Shown here in pieces: positions 37,285-46,203 of a stretch of 64,000 nucleotides of DNA; positions within the stretch are counted from its first letter, which is position 1; each line of letters starts with the position of its first letter. Source of the stretch: Candidatus Megaera endosymbiont of Mesostigma viride (GTDB lineage Bacteria; Pseudomonadota; Alphaproteobacteria; Rickettsiales; Rickettsiaceae); assembly GCA_020410825.1 (NCBI GenBank), contig CP084576.1, positions 372,001-436,000 on the forward strand. Direction: 5' to 3'. The notes under the pieces were generated by a model. It saw only the letters and a list, made by a program, of their open reading frames with translations, was not told where the DNA came from and did no database searches. The translations under genes and the position numbers were made by a program.

Positions 37285-39273
37285 TTATTTAGCTCCAGCA
37301 GATCTTAAAAGGGTTTCTATCTCAGGCCTATTTTGTAAAACTGCTATTTCAAGGGCTGTTACCCCTTGGTTATTTTTAATTGATAGATCGATTCCTTTCA
37401 TGATTAAAAATTTTACTGCAGAGTAGTTATTTTTATAAACTGCTTTGTGGAGTAAGGTATTACCGTCGCAGTCAACAAGTTGAATTATAGGATAACCATC
37501 CAATAAATTAATTAAATCATAAATATTATTTTTATCTACTGCTTTAAAAGCTTCTGATAGAGCATCCATATTCTCGCTTTTAACAGATGCACCTGGTTTA
37601 TTAAAATTAGCATCATAATTTTCAATGAAATTATTTATTGCCTGACGTGCCGGTTCATTTTTTATACTATTATAATTACTCCAAAAGATTTTAAGATAAG
37701 AATTTAAGTCCATTAAATCTAATTGGCTTTCTTTTGTTACTTCTCCTAGAACAACCTCATCATTCGGTAATATAAGTACTTGAGCTTCGTCATTAACAAA
37801 TTTTGTTTGATCTGGATTAGCCTCTTCTGTTGTAGGAACCGGATTTAGATCTTCTTTTGAAATTTCTGGAAGTTTCTGAGTTTTGTTTAAACGATCCTGT
37901 AGATGTTGACGATAGGTTTTAACATTTAAAGCTTCAGAGTTTTGGCTAGATTGAGCTTCTGAATCCTGCGTTAACTTTACATTTTCTGGTAGCTTGTCAG
38001 TTTTTGGTTCTAATAAGTTTTCTGTAGCAGGTAAAGGGGGATTATTTTTACTATTAGTATTTTTTGCTGGAGTATCAGGAATAGAAGGGGTGTCTACTGT
38101 TAAAGCTTTATTATTATTTGCAGATTTGTCATCAGTTGCGGGTAAACTTAAAGTTATATTTTGTACTGGTGTATTTTTAGATATTGTATCAGATGCTTCC
38201 GAAGCGTTAAGGGGAGATGTTTTGTTAGCTATCGCCTCAGACTTGCTTGGCAATTCTTCGTCCGGTTTAATCCCATCAGGAAGTTTGAGATCAGAGGTAT
38301 CAGTTTTAGTTTCTTTCTTAATTCCTTCTCCGCTAAGAGGTGGGATATTAGGAACGCTATTATTGCTGGTTGCTACCTCAGGCTTAGTTGGCAATTCTTC
38401 GTCCGGTTTAATCCCATCAGGAAGTTGGAGATCAGAAATATCAGTTTTAGTTTCTTTCTTAATTCCTTCTCCGCTAAGAGGTGGGATATTAGGAACGCTA
38501 TTATTGCTGGTTGCTACCTCAGGCTTAGTTGGCAATTCTTCGTCCGGTTTAATCCCATCAGGAAGTTGGAGATCAGAAATATCAGTTTTAGTTTCTTTCT
38601 TAATTCCTTCTCCGCTAAGAGGTGGGATATTAGGAACGCTATTATTGCTGGTTGCTACCTCAGGCTTAGTTGGCAATTCTTCGTCCGGTTTAATCCCATC
38701 AGGAAGTTGGAGATCAGAGGTATCAGTTTTAGTTTCTTTCTTAATTCCTTCTCCGCTAAGAGGTGGGATACTAGGAGCGCTATTATTGCTGGTTGCTATC
38801 TCAGGCTTAGTTGGCAATTCTTCGTCCGGTTTAATCCCATCAGGAAGTTGGAGATCAGAAATATCAGGGACTTTTTGTAGCGAACTTTTATCTGTAGATT
38901 GATTTTTATTATTAATTAGCACATTATCGGAATTAGGAGCAGAAGGAGAGTTAGGGAGCTCTTTAGTAATTGCTGCAAGATTTTTTGCTGGCGATTCTGA
39001 ATTAACACTGGCAGTATTATTGTTTTTATAACCTAAATCATTAGCAGTTTTTTCAGCTTGTTTTTCTTGGGCTAAAACCTTTTTATTTTCCTGTTTTTTA
39101 TTTCCTAAACCAAAAAAATTTAAAGTTTTATTCCAAAAAGAATTTCCCTTGTTTTCGGAATTTATAATCTCTTCTGATGATGGAAGTGGAGGTGGTAACT
39201 GGGGTTCTGATGCAGAATGAGCATTAGAATGCAGGATCAAAACATAGAGAAGAGTTAAAATTTTCTTTTTCAT
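37285..39273 (-). CDS. Secreted repeat and ankyrin protein, RARP-1-like
   Basis: The 662-aa precursor starts with a Sec signal peptide (KKKILTLLYVLILHSNAHS), followed by a Pro-rich stretch (PQLPPPLPSSEE). Residues 137-324 are four 47-aa tandem repeats (core SDLQLPDGIKPDEELP, then IPPLSGEGIKKETK) and a partial fifth copy. The rest is disordered and Asn/Pro/Ser-rich until two C-terminal ankyrin repeats (DGNTLLHKAVYKNNYSAVKF, QGVTALEIAVLQNRPEIETL). Rickettsia RARP-1 has the same build, is exported by Sec plus TolC into host cytosol, and its gene lies two genes from tolC, as here. Orthology is therefore likely; host target unknown. Confidence 0.82.
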   Translation of the reverse strand: MKKKILTLLYVLILHSNAHSASEPQLPPPLPSSEEIINSENKGNSFWNKTLNFFGLGNKKQENKKVLAQEKQAEKTANDLGYKNNNTASVNSESPAKNLAAITKELPNSPSAPNSDNVLINNKNQSTDKSSLQKVPDISDLQLPDGIKPDEELPTKPEIATSNNSAPSIPPLSGEGIKKETKTDTSDLQLPDGIKPDEELPTKPEVATSNNSVPNIPPLSGEGIKKETKTDISDLQLPDGIKPDEELPTKPEVATSNNSVPNIPPLSGEGIKKETKTDISDLQLPDGIKPDEELPTKPEVATSNNSVPNIPPLSGEGIKKETKTDTSDLKLPDGIKPDEELPSKSEAIANKTSPLNASEASDTISKNTPVQNITLSLPATDDKSANNNKALTVDTPSIPDTPAKNTNSKNNPPLPATENLLEPKTDKLPENVKLTQDSEAQSSQNSEALNVKTYRQHLQDRLNKTQKLPEISKEDLNPVPTTEEANPDQTKFVNDEAQVLILPNDEVVLGEVTKESQLDLMDLNSYLKIFWSNYNSIKNEPARQAINNFIENYDANFNKPGASVKSENMDALSEAFKAVDKNNIYDLINLLDGYPIIQLVDCDGNTLLHKAVYKNNYSAVKFLIMKGIDLSIKNNQGVTALEIAVLQNRPEIETLLRSAGAK
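38221..38865 (-). repeat. 141-bp in-frame tandem repeat, four copies plus a partial fifth
   Basis: The unit begins at 38865, 38724, 38583 and 38442, exactly 141 bases apart, and the partial fifth copy begins at 38301. Each encodes 47 residues. The middle copies are almost identical in DNA; the first and last have more changes, as expected when unequal crossing-over homogenises the centre. Copy number probably varies between strains. Confidence 0.95.
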
Positions 39274-39339
39274 TTCTTATTCCCAATAAAAAACCATTCA
39301 ATACAAAAATAGCTAGCTAAGAGTGTTTTATTTATATAA

Positions 39340-39762
39340 CTATTTTTTTGGTATCAATTTTTTTAATTCCTCAGCTATTACTTTTTCTACTAACTTTGGC
39401 AAATTATTATCTAACCATTCTTTTAACATAGGCTTTATTAAATTAGTAATAATTAAATCAGCTTCTGTGTCCCGTTCTTTCAATATTGGATCATTAATTT
39501 TTTGAGAAAAATCCTTTATTGCTGTTGAAAATTTGTCAGAGGTTTCTTTAGAAAGTAATTCCTCTGTATATGCTTTATCTTGTTTGCCTTCTTTAAATTC
39601 GGTTGTTAATTCTAATATTGATTCACCTAAATTAAGCTGTTCATTGTCATTTAAACTCTTAGGTGCAAAATTATTAGGATCATCAATTATACCCCTGATA
39701 GAGCGTATTATATCTTCAAGTTTTTCTTCCTTTATCTCACTTTTTTTCTCCTTAGAATTCAT
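39340..39762 (-). CDS. PopZ/DUF2497 family polar organising protein
   Basis: The 140-aa acidic protein fits the alphaproteobacterial PopZ family: a short N-terminal helix with EKLEDIIRSIRGIIDD, an acidic disordered centre and a C-terminal helical pair containing IKPMLKEWLDNNLPKLVEKV, the family hallmark. PopZ forms a network at the cell pole and tethers the chromosome origin. It starts five bases after tolC, and the RARP-1-like gene follows after 66 bases, in the order also known from Rickettsia. Confidence 0.85.
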   Translation of the reverse strand: MNSKEKKSEIKEEKLEDIIRSIRGIIDDPNNFAPKSLNDNEQLNLGESILELTTEFKEGKQDKAYTEELLSKETSDKFSTAIKDFSQKINDPILKERDTEADLIITNLIKPMLKEWLDNNLPKLVEKVIAEELKKLIPKK

Positions 39763-39767
39763 GATTC

Positions 39768-41135
39768 TTAAAATCCTACAATTCTTAATTTTAGTTTTTT
39801 GAACTCTTGATCCGGGTTAAAATATTCAACAGGCAATTTCATTTTTTCAGCAGTCAATTCCCCCATTAAGGATTTTATATTATAACTGGCTAATACTAAT
39901 TCTTTTTGCGCTTCAACCCTAGCTTCTCTGGCCTTACTTAACTTTTCTTCCGACATAATAACATCAATTATGGTTTTAGACCCCAGCATTTCTTCTTGAA
40001 GCATTCCTTCGTACGCTATTTCACCAGATTTAACTCCTTGAGATGTAGCGGCAATCCTGGTCTTCGCTGCGTTAAATCTTTCCCAACTCGCTTTACATTG
40101 TGATTTAATCTGTTTTATTTGAGCATCTAGTTGCAGAACCGCTTTTCTGGTTTTATATTTTGCTCTTCTAATATCAGAATATTCTACTCCCCCTTTAGAC
40201 AGAATAGGGACATTTACTGATAAGGTAGAAGTAACGCTATTATAGTTATAATTTTGTCTCGCCGAATCTTCAGGGCTATAATTTGTATTACCGCTTTGAA
40301 TCTTGAATGAAACTTGTGGTAGTAAAGCTCCCTTAGCAGCATATTCTCCAGCTTTTGAAGCTTTAGTTAAATGTTGGGATGATATTACACTTGGATTGGC
40401 AGCGATTGCTATTTCAACTAATTCCTCTAAGCTATTTGGTAGGTTAGTAGCCAATTCTGGCATTTGAATCCCTATTGCTTCTAAAGCAAAAACCTTGGTA
40501 AATTCTGCTTTAGCTGCTTCAAAATTTGCATATGCAATAGATTGATTAGCCTGAGCATTTGCAAGACCAGATTCAGCACTTGCAACTTCAGTTTCAGTTG
40601 ATTCACCAAGTTTAAATTTTTCTTTTACAGCTTCCAGCTGAGTTCTGTTAGATTTAACACTTATTTTTGAAATGTTATATTTTTCTGTGGCTTCCACACA
40701 GTTTAGGTAATTAGTAATTTCTTCGAAAAATATATTTTGCTCCTTAGCGTAATAATCACCTTTAGAAGCCCTAAAAGCCGATTGTGCAGCCTTTAATTCT
40801 GCAACGCTAGACCCGCCGTTAAATATCGGTTGATCCAGGATAAGGGTTTTTGAATATCGTGAATTATCTGTAGATGTTGTATCTCCGGAAGATCCAACAG
40901 GAAGATTACTTTTTCTTGTGACTTTTGAATCTATCGCATCAAATCCGGCAGAAATTTTTGGCATAAATCCAGCAAGAGCTCGCGGAAACTGTTCTACTTC
41001 ATTCAAGAAATCCGATCTAATAATTTTCAGTTTTTCATCGTTATTATAGCCGCTTTTGAGAGCTTCATTTAGCTCAAGAGCTAAACTATTAGAAAAATTT
41101 AATGTAATAAATGTAAATAAAACTAATCTGTACAT
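39768..41135 (-). CDS. tolC: TolC family outer-membrane export protein
   Basis: TolC trimers form the outer-membrane channel for type I secretion and drug efflux. The 455-aa product has a signal peptide (LVLFTFITLNFSNSLA), then two homologous OEP halves rich in Ala/Glu heptads. Recognisable blocks: LILDQPIFNGG, LKAAQSAFRASKGDYYAKEQ, KFKLGESTETEVASAES and GSKTIIDVIMSEEKL. It heads tolC-popZ-ankyrin; TolC is the known exit route for RARP-1 in R. typhi. Confidence 0.93.
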   Translation of the reverse strand: MYRLVLFTFITLNFSNSLALELNEALKSGYNNDEKLKIIRSDFLNEVEQFPRALAGFMPKISAGFDAIDSKVTRKSNLPVGSSGDTTSTDNSRYSKTLILDQPIFNGGSSVAELKAAQSAFRASKGDYYAKEQNIFFEEITNYLNCVEATEKYNISKISVKSNRTQLEAVKEKFKLGESTETEVASAESGLANAQANQSIAYANFEAAKAEFTKVFALEAIGIQMPELATNLPNSLEELVEIAIAANPSVISSQHLTKASKAGEYAAKGALLPQVSFKIQSGNTNYSPEDSARQNYNYNSVTSTLSVNVPILSKGGVEYSDIRRAKYKTRKAVLQLDAQIKQIKSQCKASWERFNAAKTRIAATSQGVKSGEIAYEGMLQEEMLGSKTIIDVIMSEEKLSKAREARVEAQKELVLASYNIKSLMGELTAEKMKLPVEYFNPDQEFKKLKLRIVGF

Positions 41136-41358
41136 GGATTCAATATTACCGATAATTAAAGTTGATTGTAAGGTAAGTAGTCATATTAGTATATTCAATG
41201 ATATAGTTTAGACATAAAGTTTGAACATACTGTGTTAATGCTGGCACTTAGATTATCAAAAATTATATTTTTATCAATAATAACTTGAGCCTTAAAGTAG
41301 TTTTCGGGCTAAATTTTATAGGTAAGCTAAAATATTTTTGAATTATTGGTGGTTAAAA

Positions 41359-42612
41359 ATGAAATATAATGTGGTTCAAGGTAAGTTTAACTTTTCTCTT
41401 TTGCCCTTAGATTTGCAAGAGAAGTTAAAGGTGTTAGAAAGCGAAGCTCAGGAACAAATAAGCCAATTTACTACTTCTCTTATAGGTGTTTTGCAACATG
41501 AAACCAGAATCCTAGAAGAAGGGCTAAGCCAATCAGATTTAACCTTGGAAGAACAAGAGCAAGCAAAAACACTATTTAAACAAACAATTTTAAAGCCACT
41601 AGAAGAAATAGAATCAAATTTGCGGCCTCAGCTTTCTGAAACAGAAGAAAGCAAACCATTTAGTATTATACTATTAGAAACTTTAGTTAAAGTTCTAACT
41701 AGTATCCAAAATTTTAAAACAAAGCTTGATGAGATATTGCCGATAAAATGCGATGAAATAATTAGCTTTGCTGTTCCTGCTTTATTGTTAGTTGTTACTG
41801 CTTATTCTCCTGCTTTGGGGTTTGTTTTAAACAGTACAGGGTTACTAGAAACTGTCGCCTCTTTTTTTAAAGATGAAAACCTACAAAAAACAATAGATAA
41901 TCTTATAGATACAAAAGAAAAACTAAATAAAGATAGCAGTTTAGAAGTTATTGGTAAAATATCAGAATTGGCTATTGAAACAGGCCTTTCTGCCACAGCA
42001 CTGGGTAAATTTGGTTTTAACTCTAATATCTTGAGTAGTGTGCTTGAAGGAGTTACTACCACGGCTGGTATAAAGAGTTTTATGCAAGAAGTAAGTGGGT
42101 ATGCTGATAAAGTTTTTCCTCAAAATGAAAAAGAAATTGATACAACTTTGGAGTTTATCAAGAATTCAGCAGTATCTGCTCTCCAAAAAACAGGAATCCC
42201 TGAAGCTCTTACTTCAAAAATAAAAGTGCAGATAGAACAACAAGCAGCTGTAGCAAAAGATGTTCTAAAACAAAATTTAGACCCAAGTATTAGTATTTTT
42301 GATAAAATAAAAATTCAACAAAATGGTGCAAACTTAATGTTAGAATGCTTAAACCAGGTTACTAAAACTGTAAAAGCACATATATCCGACCCTAAAGATA
42401 TCGAGGTTATAACAGCTGTGGTTGCGGACGTGCTTAAAAAAGGGATTAAAGACCGCATTCAAGGTAATATAGAGAAAATTGCTACGCAGGTGCAAGATCC
42501 ACAAGTGAAAAATTTTGCCAAAAAAGCTCTTGGAGCAGGCCATGCAAATTTGTTGGATATTGCAAAAGGAGTGATGAAATCTTTAAGTCCAGATACTTCT
42601 CGTGCCATGTAG
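41359..42612 (+). CDS. Hypothetical protein, 417 aa, with central hydrophobic hairpin
   Basis: I start at ATG 41359 because GGTGG lies six bases upstream; the longer frame would begin with a TTG at 41338. No family is recognised. The N-terminal 110 residues form coiled-coil-like helices, a hydrophobic segment follows (about residues 137-165, ISFAVPALLLVVTAYSPALG), then a long amphipathic helical part to the end. No signal peptide. It lies beside the secretion cluster and could act on host or bacterial membranes, but this is speculation. Confidence 0.65.
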   Translation: MKYNVVQGKFNFSLLPLDLQEKLKVLESEAQEQISQFTTSLIGVLQHETRILEEGLSQSDLTLEEQEQAKTLFKQTILKPLEEIESNLRPQLSETEESKPFSIILLETLVKVLTSIQNFKTKLDEILPIKCDEIISFAVPALLLVVTAYSPALGFVLNSTGLLETVASFFKDENLQKTIDNLIDTKEKLNKDSSLEVIGKISELAIETGLSATALGKFGFNSNILSSVLEGVTTTAGIKSFMQEVSGYADKVFPQNEKEIDTTLEFIKNSAVSALQKTGIPEALTSKIKVQIEQQAAVAKDVLKQNLDPSISIFDKIKIQQNGANLMLECLNQVTKTVKAHISDPKDIEVITAVVADVLKKGIKDRIQGNIEKIATQVQDPQVKNFAKKALGAGHANLLDIAKGVMKSLSPDTSRAM

Positions 42613-42632
42613 AGGCCATTTGTAGAAATCCT

Positions 42633-42788
42633 TTATTCAAGAATAAACTTTTTACTGCAGTAAGGGCAGGTGACTTCTTTAGTTTCGGGATTTACCGCAA
42701 GATAGATTCTAGGGTGATCATAGGGTACTTCTTGGCCCATACAAACCACAGATAAAGATTTTGTTTTTTCAATTTTGCATGATTTCAT
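42633..42788 (-). CDS. Zinc-finger protein of the NDUFS6 (zf-CHCC) type, 51 aa
   Basis: A 51-codon frame runs from ATG 42786-42788 to TAA 42633-42635. It shows the pattern C-x-G with HPRIYLAVNPET and CPYCSKKFIL, the Cys/His set (Cys16, His25, Cys41, Cys44) of the zf-CHCC domain found in the mitochondrial complex I subunit NDUFS6 and small alphaproteobacterial proteins. The likely role is assembly or stability of NADH dehydrogenase. There is no strong ribosome site. It faces the end of the 417-aa gene and diverges from the SDR gene. Confidence 0.85.
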   Translation of the reverse strand: MKSCKIEKTKSLSVVCMGQEVPYDHPRIYLAVNPETKEVTCPYCSKKFILE

Positions 42789-42872
42789 ATTAACTTTTTT
42801 GAGATGCTTATATCATCGATGAATGATATCTCAGGAATGTTTATTTATCAAATATAAATCAGGTTTTAAAAT

Positions 42873-43652
42873 ATGAAAGATAAAATAGTTGTAGTAACTG
42901 GATCCACAAGCGGTATTGGTTTTGGAATAGCTTCGAAATTTGCTAAAAATGGTGCTACATTAGTTATTAATGGGCTTGCTTCTGATTCTGAAGTAAAAAA
43001 GCTTTCTAGCGAGCTAAAACTTCTTGGTGCAGCAGAGGTGCTATTTGATAGTGCCGATCTTTCAAAACCTGTAGAAATTGACAGAATGTTTAAAAATATA
43101 ATCCAAAAATATCAAAGAGTAGATGTGCTAGTTAATAATGCGGGGATTCAATTTGTGTCACCGATTGAAAATTTTCCACCGGAAAAATGGGAAATGATAA
43201 TTCGTATAGATTTAATTGCTGCTTTTTATACAATAAAGAATGTTATCCCTATAATGAAACAACAAAAATGGGGTAGGGTGATTAACATTGCCTCAGCCCA
43301 TGCTTTGGTAGCATCGCCCTTTAAATCAGCCTATGTGGCTGCTAAACATGGACTAATTGGGCTGACAAAATCTGTAGCCTTAGAAGTAGCTCAAGATGGT
43401 ATAACTGTTAATTCTATTTGCCCAGGTTATGTAAAAACTCCGCTTGTAGTAAATCAGATCGCTGATACAGCAAAAGCTAGATCCATGTCGGAAGAGGATG
43501 TAATTAAGAATGTTATACTAGGAGTACAAGCAACAAAAAAGTTTGTAGAGATCGAAGAAATAGCTGATTTTGTATATTTCTTATCTTCTGATAGCGCTTC
43601 CTCTATTACAGGTGCAGCTTTATCAATTGACGGCGGATGGACTGCGCAATAG
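42873..43652 (+). CDS. SDR family oxidoreductase, 3-hydroxybutyrate dehydrogenase-like
   Basis: The 259-aa protein has a Rossmann fold with TGSTSGIGFGIA (NAD site), VNNAGIQFVSPI, the catalytic Ser in NIASAHALVAS, and YVAAKHGL with Tyr and Lys. ICPGYVKTPLVVNQI and the closing ITGAALSIDGGWTAQ match D-3-hydroxybutyrate dehydrogenase, which interconverts 3-hydroxybutyrate and acetoacetate with NAD. An acetoacetyl-CoA reductase role is the main alternative. No partner ketone-body genes are in the window. Confidence 0.85.
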   Translation: MKDKIVVVTGSTSGIGFGIASKFAKNGATLVINGLASDSEVKKLSSELKLLGAAEVLFDSADLSKPVEIDRMFKNIIQKYQRVDVLVNNAGIQFVSPIENFPPEKWEMIIRIDLIAAFYTIKNVIPIMKQQKWGRVINIASAHALVASPFKSAYVAAKHGLIGLTKSVALEVAQDGITVNSICPGYVKTPLVVNQIADTAKARSMSEEDVIKNVILGVQATKKFVEIEEIADFVYFLSSDSASSITGAALSIDGGWTAQ

Positions 43653-43708
43653 GTTTGGTAATAAATTGGATTAAAGGTGTTATAATTTTTAAATGAAGTA
43701 GCTATAAA

Positions 43709-44470
43709 ATGATAATATTAATTTCTCCTTCTAAAACATTAGATTTTTCTGGAAATTATAAAGGTGAGCATACTATTCCTGATTTTCTTAAAGAATCAAC
43801 AGAGCTTATTAAAGTTTTACGTAAGCTAACTACTTCTGAAATAGCAGGATTAATGGATTTAAGTGAAAAACTAGCTGTTTTAAATCACCAACGCTACCAT
43901 GATTTCAGTATTCCGTTTACTTTAGAGAATAGCCGCCAAGCGATATATGCTTTTAAAGGCGATGTATATGAAGGGTTAGATGTAGAAGCTTTTACTCAAG
44001 AAGACATCAAGTACGCTCAATTACATTTAAGAATTATTTCTGGGCTTTATGGTTTGCTAAGACCACTAGATCTTATCCAACCTTATAGACTCGAAATGGG
44101 AACAAAACTGCTCAGTCAGAATTACAAGAATTTATACGAGTATTGGGGAGACAAGATTATAGTTAAATTAAATGAACTGCTAAAAAGCGGAGAGAGCGAT
44201 TTACTGGTGAATTTAGCGTCAGCAGAATATTTTAAGGTGATAAATCAAAAACTATTTAACCGTCGTTTAATTACTCCTGTTTTTAAAGAAAGGAAAAATA
44301 GCGAGTATAAAGTTATACCTATTTTTGCTAAAAAAGCACGCGGTCTTATGACATCATATATAATAAAACAGCGTATTGAAAGCATCGATGATATTAAGCA
44401 GTTTAACGGAGGCGGTTATGAATTTAACGCTGCTCTTTCAACCGAAACCGAATTAGTTTTTACTAGGTAA
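43709..44470 (+). CDS. yaaA: Peroxide stress protein YaaA
   Basis: YaaA (DUF328) limits free iron during peroxide stress in E. coli and binds DNA. The 253-aa protein starts with ILISPSKTLDF, the family hallmark, and has YAFKGDVYEGL, ISGLYGLLRPLDLIQPYRLEMG, NLASAEYFKV and a final GYEFNAALS. Length is typical. It ends seven bases before the convergent NfeD gene. Confidence 0.93.
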   Translation: MIILISPSKTLDFSGNYKGEHTIPDFLKESTELIKVLRKLTTSEIAGLMDLSEKLAVLNHQRYHDFSIPFTLENSRQAIYAFKGDVYEGLDVEAFTQEDIKYAQLHLRIISGLYGLLRPLDLIQPYRLEMGTKLLSQNYKNLYEYWGDKIIVKLNELLKSGESDLLVNLASAEYFKVINQKLFNRRLITPVFKERKNSEYKVIPIFAKKARGLMTSYIIKQRIESIDDIKQFNGGGYEFNAALSTETELVFTR

Positions 44471-44477
44471 GAACTTT

Positions 44478-44942
44478 TTAAGGTTTTTTACGAGAGCATA
44501 TTAAAACGTTTCCCTTAACTTCTAAAACGTACAATACTTCGTCTGGATTTACGTGTTCTTTTTCTGAATCTACAAGTTTAGCATTCATAATAGTACCGGA
44601 CCATGATACCTGGCCTATTTTTCCAGGTTCTATATTTCGATTAAGAACTGTTACCTGGTTTCCTACTAAATCGAAATAGCCTTGATTAATATTATTCCCT
44701 TTCCTTTTACCGTAAACAAATTTCTTTAACGGCCACCAAAGTACTAAGAACCAGGTAAAGGAGACAAGGCCAAATGTTGCTATTTGGTAATCAGTTATTT
44801 CTAAGTAAGAGGAAATTAAAGCAGAAGTAGTTAAAGCTCCTAAACCTAGAAATAAAAATCCGATTCCTGGAATTTTGCTAAATTCAATTATGATAAAAAT
44901 TATTCCGAGGATCAACCAAATTTCTACCGCAGATATATCCAT
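44478..44942 (-). CDS. NfeD family membrane protein
   Basis: The 154-aa protein has two or three N-terminal hydrophobic helices (about residues 6-75) and a C-terminal OB-fold domain (GYFDLVGNQVTVLNRNIEPG, then GQVSWSGTIMNAKL), the arrangement of short NfeD proteins. These usually pair with an SPFH/stomatin protein in membrane quality control; no such partner gene is adjacent. Confidence 0.8.
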   Translation of the reverse strand: MDISAVEIWLILGIIFIIIEFSKIPGIGFLFLGLGALTTSALISSYLEITDYQIATFGLVSFTWFLVLWWPLKKFVYGKRKGNNINQGYFDLVGNQVTVLNRNIEPGKIGQVSWSGTIMNAKLVDSEKEHVNPDEVLYVLEVKGNVLICSRKKP

Positions 44943-45033
44943 ATTTAACTACTTATTTTAAATGTTCAATTTACTTATAGTAATAGTTTGCTTTAATTTC
45001 TACAAAAGGTTTCCTAGAATAGAATAGCACATT

Positions 45034-46203
45034 TTATTGCTTTTTCTTAAAAATAATTGCATCGGATACAGGCCTGACTACTGCCAATCCGCTTGCTTCG
45101 TCTTTATCACCTACTTGATTGTTAACATATTTACCGTGTATGTATAAGCTTGAGGATCCACCTCCGTCAAGGTTAATTGCTGATATGCACCCTTGCTCTG
45201 ACATAAAATTAGCTAATTCTTTTAAAGTAATTCCTTCTGAGTTATTATTATCTGATAATTCTTCCAGAAGTATTTTTTTTACCTCGGCTGCTTTTAATTC
45301 GTTAAAGGAAAGCTTTTTCTTTAATAAAATATCCTGGATTTCCTTTAATGTTAAAGAACCTGGAGTTTTTGTATACATACACTCTACCACTGCAATTATT
45401 ATTTTTCCATTCTCAGTAATACCAATAGCTGTTCGTGCATGTTTTTCTGAATCAGGCAGTTTTTCGTTAATTATTCCATCCATAATTAAAAATGGAATTC
45501 CCATAATTGCTGAAGTTGATTTATCAAATAAGTGATAGTCATTTTCCTCTTTACATTCAGCAGAAACACCAATTTTTAGAAGTGAAGTGTCGTAGGTTTT
45601 AGGTAATGATAATACATAACCACCCGGAGGAATTAAATTATTTCCATGAGGTGCTATACCAGTTACTTTTTTTTGTTTTGAAATAATGATTTCATTTCTA
45701 TTTTTAAAAGCAGTGAGGGTAGAAGTTCCCCACTTATCGGAATATAAAATTATCGAAGAATTATTAGCAAATTTGTTATAAGCAGTAGGTACAACCTGGA
45801 AATTACCCATCTTGATTTCTACCTTGGGATGCCACACCTGCACTGCTGGTTCGTTATTTTTTATTGTAAATACTGCATGCTTTGTCGTGCGCAGCCCAAA
45901 TATTTGGCCATTAATTATAAGAGTTCCAGTAGGGCGTCCATCTTCATTCCCGCCAATTTGAAAAAAACCGGCATTTATGGCAATTTCTGCATTTTCACGT
46001 TCTGCTATATCTCCTACTTTTTCTCTTCCAAATACAGAATTATGAGCGCTAACTAGGGAAATACTATACTGTTTTAAATCAATTTTAACTATATGGATTT
46101 TCTGGTTAGGTTTTTCGATAAGGCTATATTCATAACCGCTTGCACCTATAGCATAATTCATAGCCCACATATTTATAAAAAGAAAAGCTATAATTTTTAT
46201 CAT
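45034..46203 (-). CDS. Exported phosphodiester glycosidase (NAGPA) family protein
   Basis: The 389-aa product has a signal peptide (IKIIAFLFINMWAMNYAIGA) and the NAGPA-type domain: EIAINAGFFQIGG, GRPTGTLIINGQIFG, and near the end SAINLDGGGSSSLYIHG, the strongest family motif. Related enzymes cleave sugar-1-phosphate diesters such as GlcNAc-phosphodiesters in glycoproteins or cell-wall polymers. An insertion with KEIQDILLKK and TLKELANFM lies before the last motif. Its start overlaps the carbonic anhydrase-like gene end by four bases (ATGA), so the genes are coupled. Confidence 0.82.
   Translation of the reverse strand: MIKIIAFLFINMWAMNYAIGASGYEYSLIEKPNQKIHIVKIDLKQYSISLVSAHNSVFGREKVGDIAERENAEIAINAGFFQIGGNEDGRPTGTLIINGQIFGLRTTKHAVFTIKNNEPAVQVWHPKVEIKMGNFQVVPTAYNKFANNSSIILYSDKWGTSTLTAFKNRNEIIISKQKKVTGIAPHGNNLIPPGGYVLSLPKTYDTSLLKIGVSAECKEENDYHLFDKSTSAIMGIPFLIMDGIINEKLPDSEKHARTAIGITENGKIIIAVVECMYTKTPGSLTLKEIQDILLKKKLSFNELKAAEVKKILLEELSDNNNSEGITLKELANFMSEQGCISAINLDGGGSSSLYIHGKYVNNQVGDKDEASGLAVVRPVSDAIIFKKKQ

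Noticed and set aside
38221-38865. Regular repeats that might suggest a CRISPR array
   Set aside because: Units are 141 bp, contiguous, coding and without unique spacers.
37994-38902. Long plus-strand frames (302 and 239 codons) opposite the ankyrin protein
   Set aside because: They arise because the 141-bp repeat is a multiple of three and has no stops on the opposite strand. Signal peptide, ankyrin repeats and operon context all support the minus-strand gene.
41338-41358. TTG start of the 417-aa protein
   Set aside because: ATG 41359 has GGTGG at good spacing; the TTG has no site.
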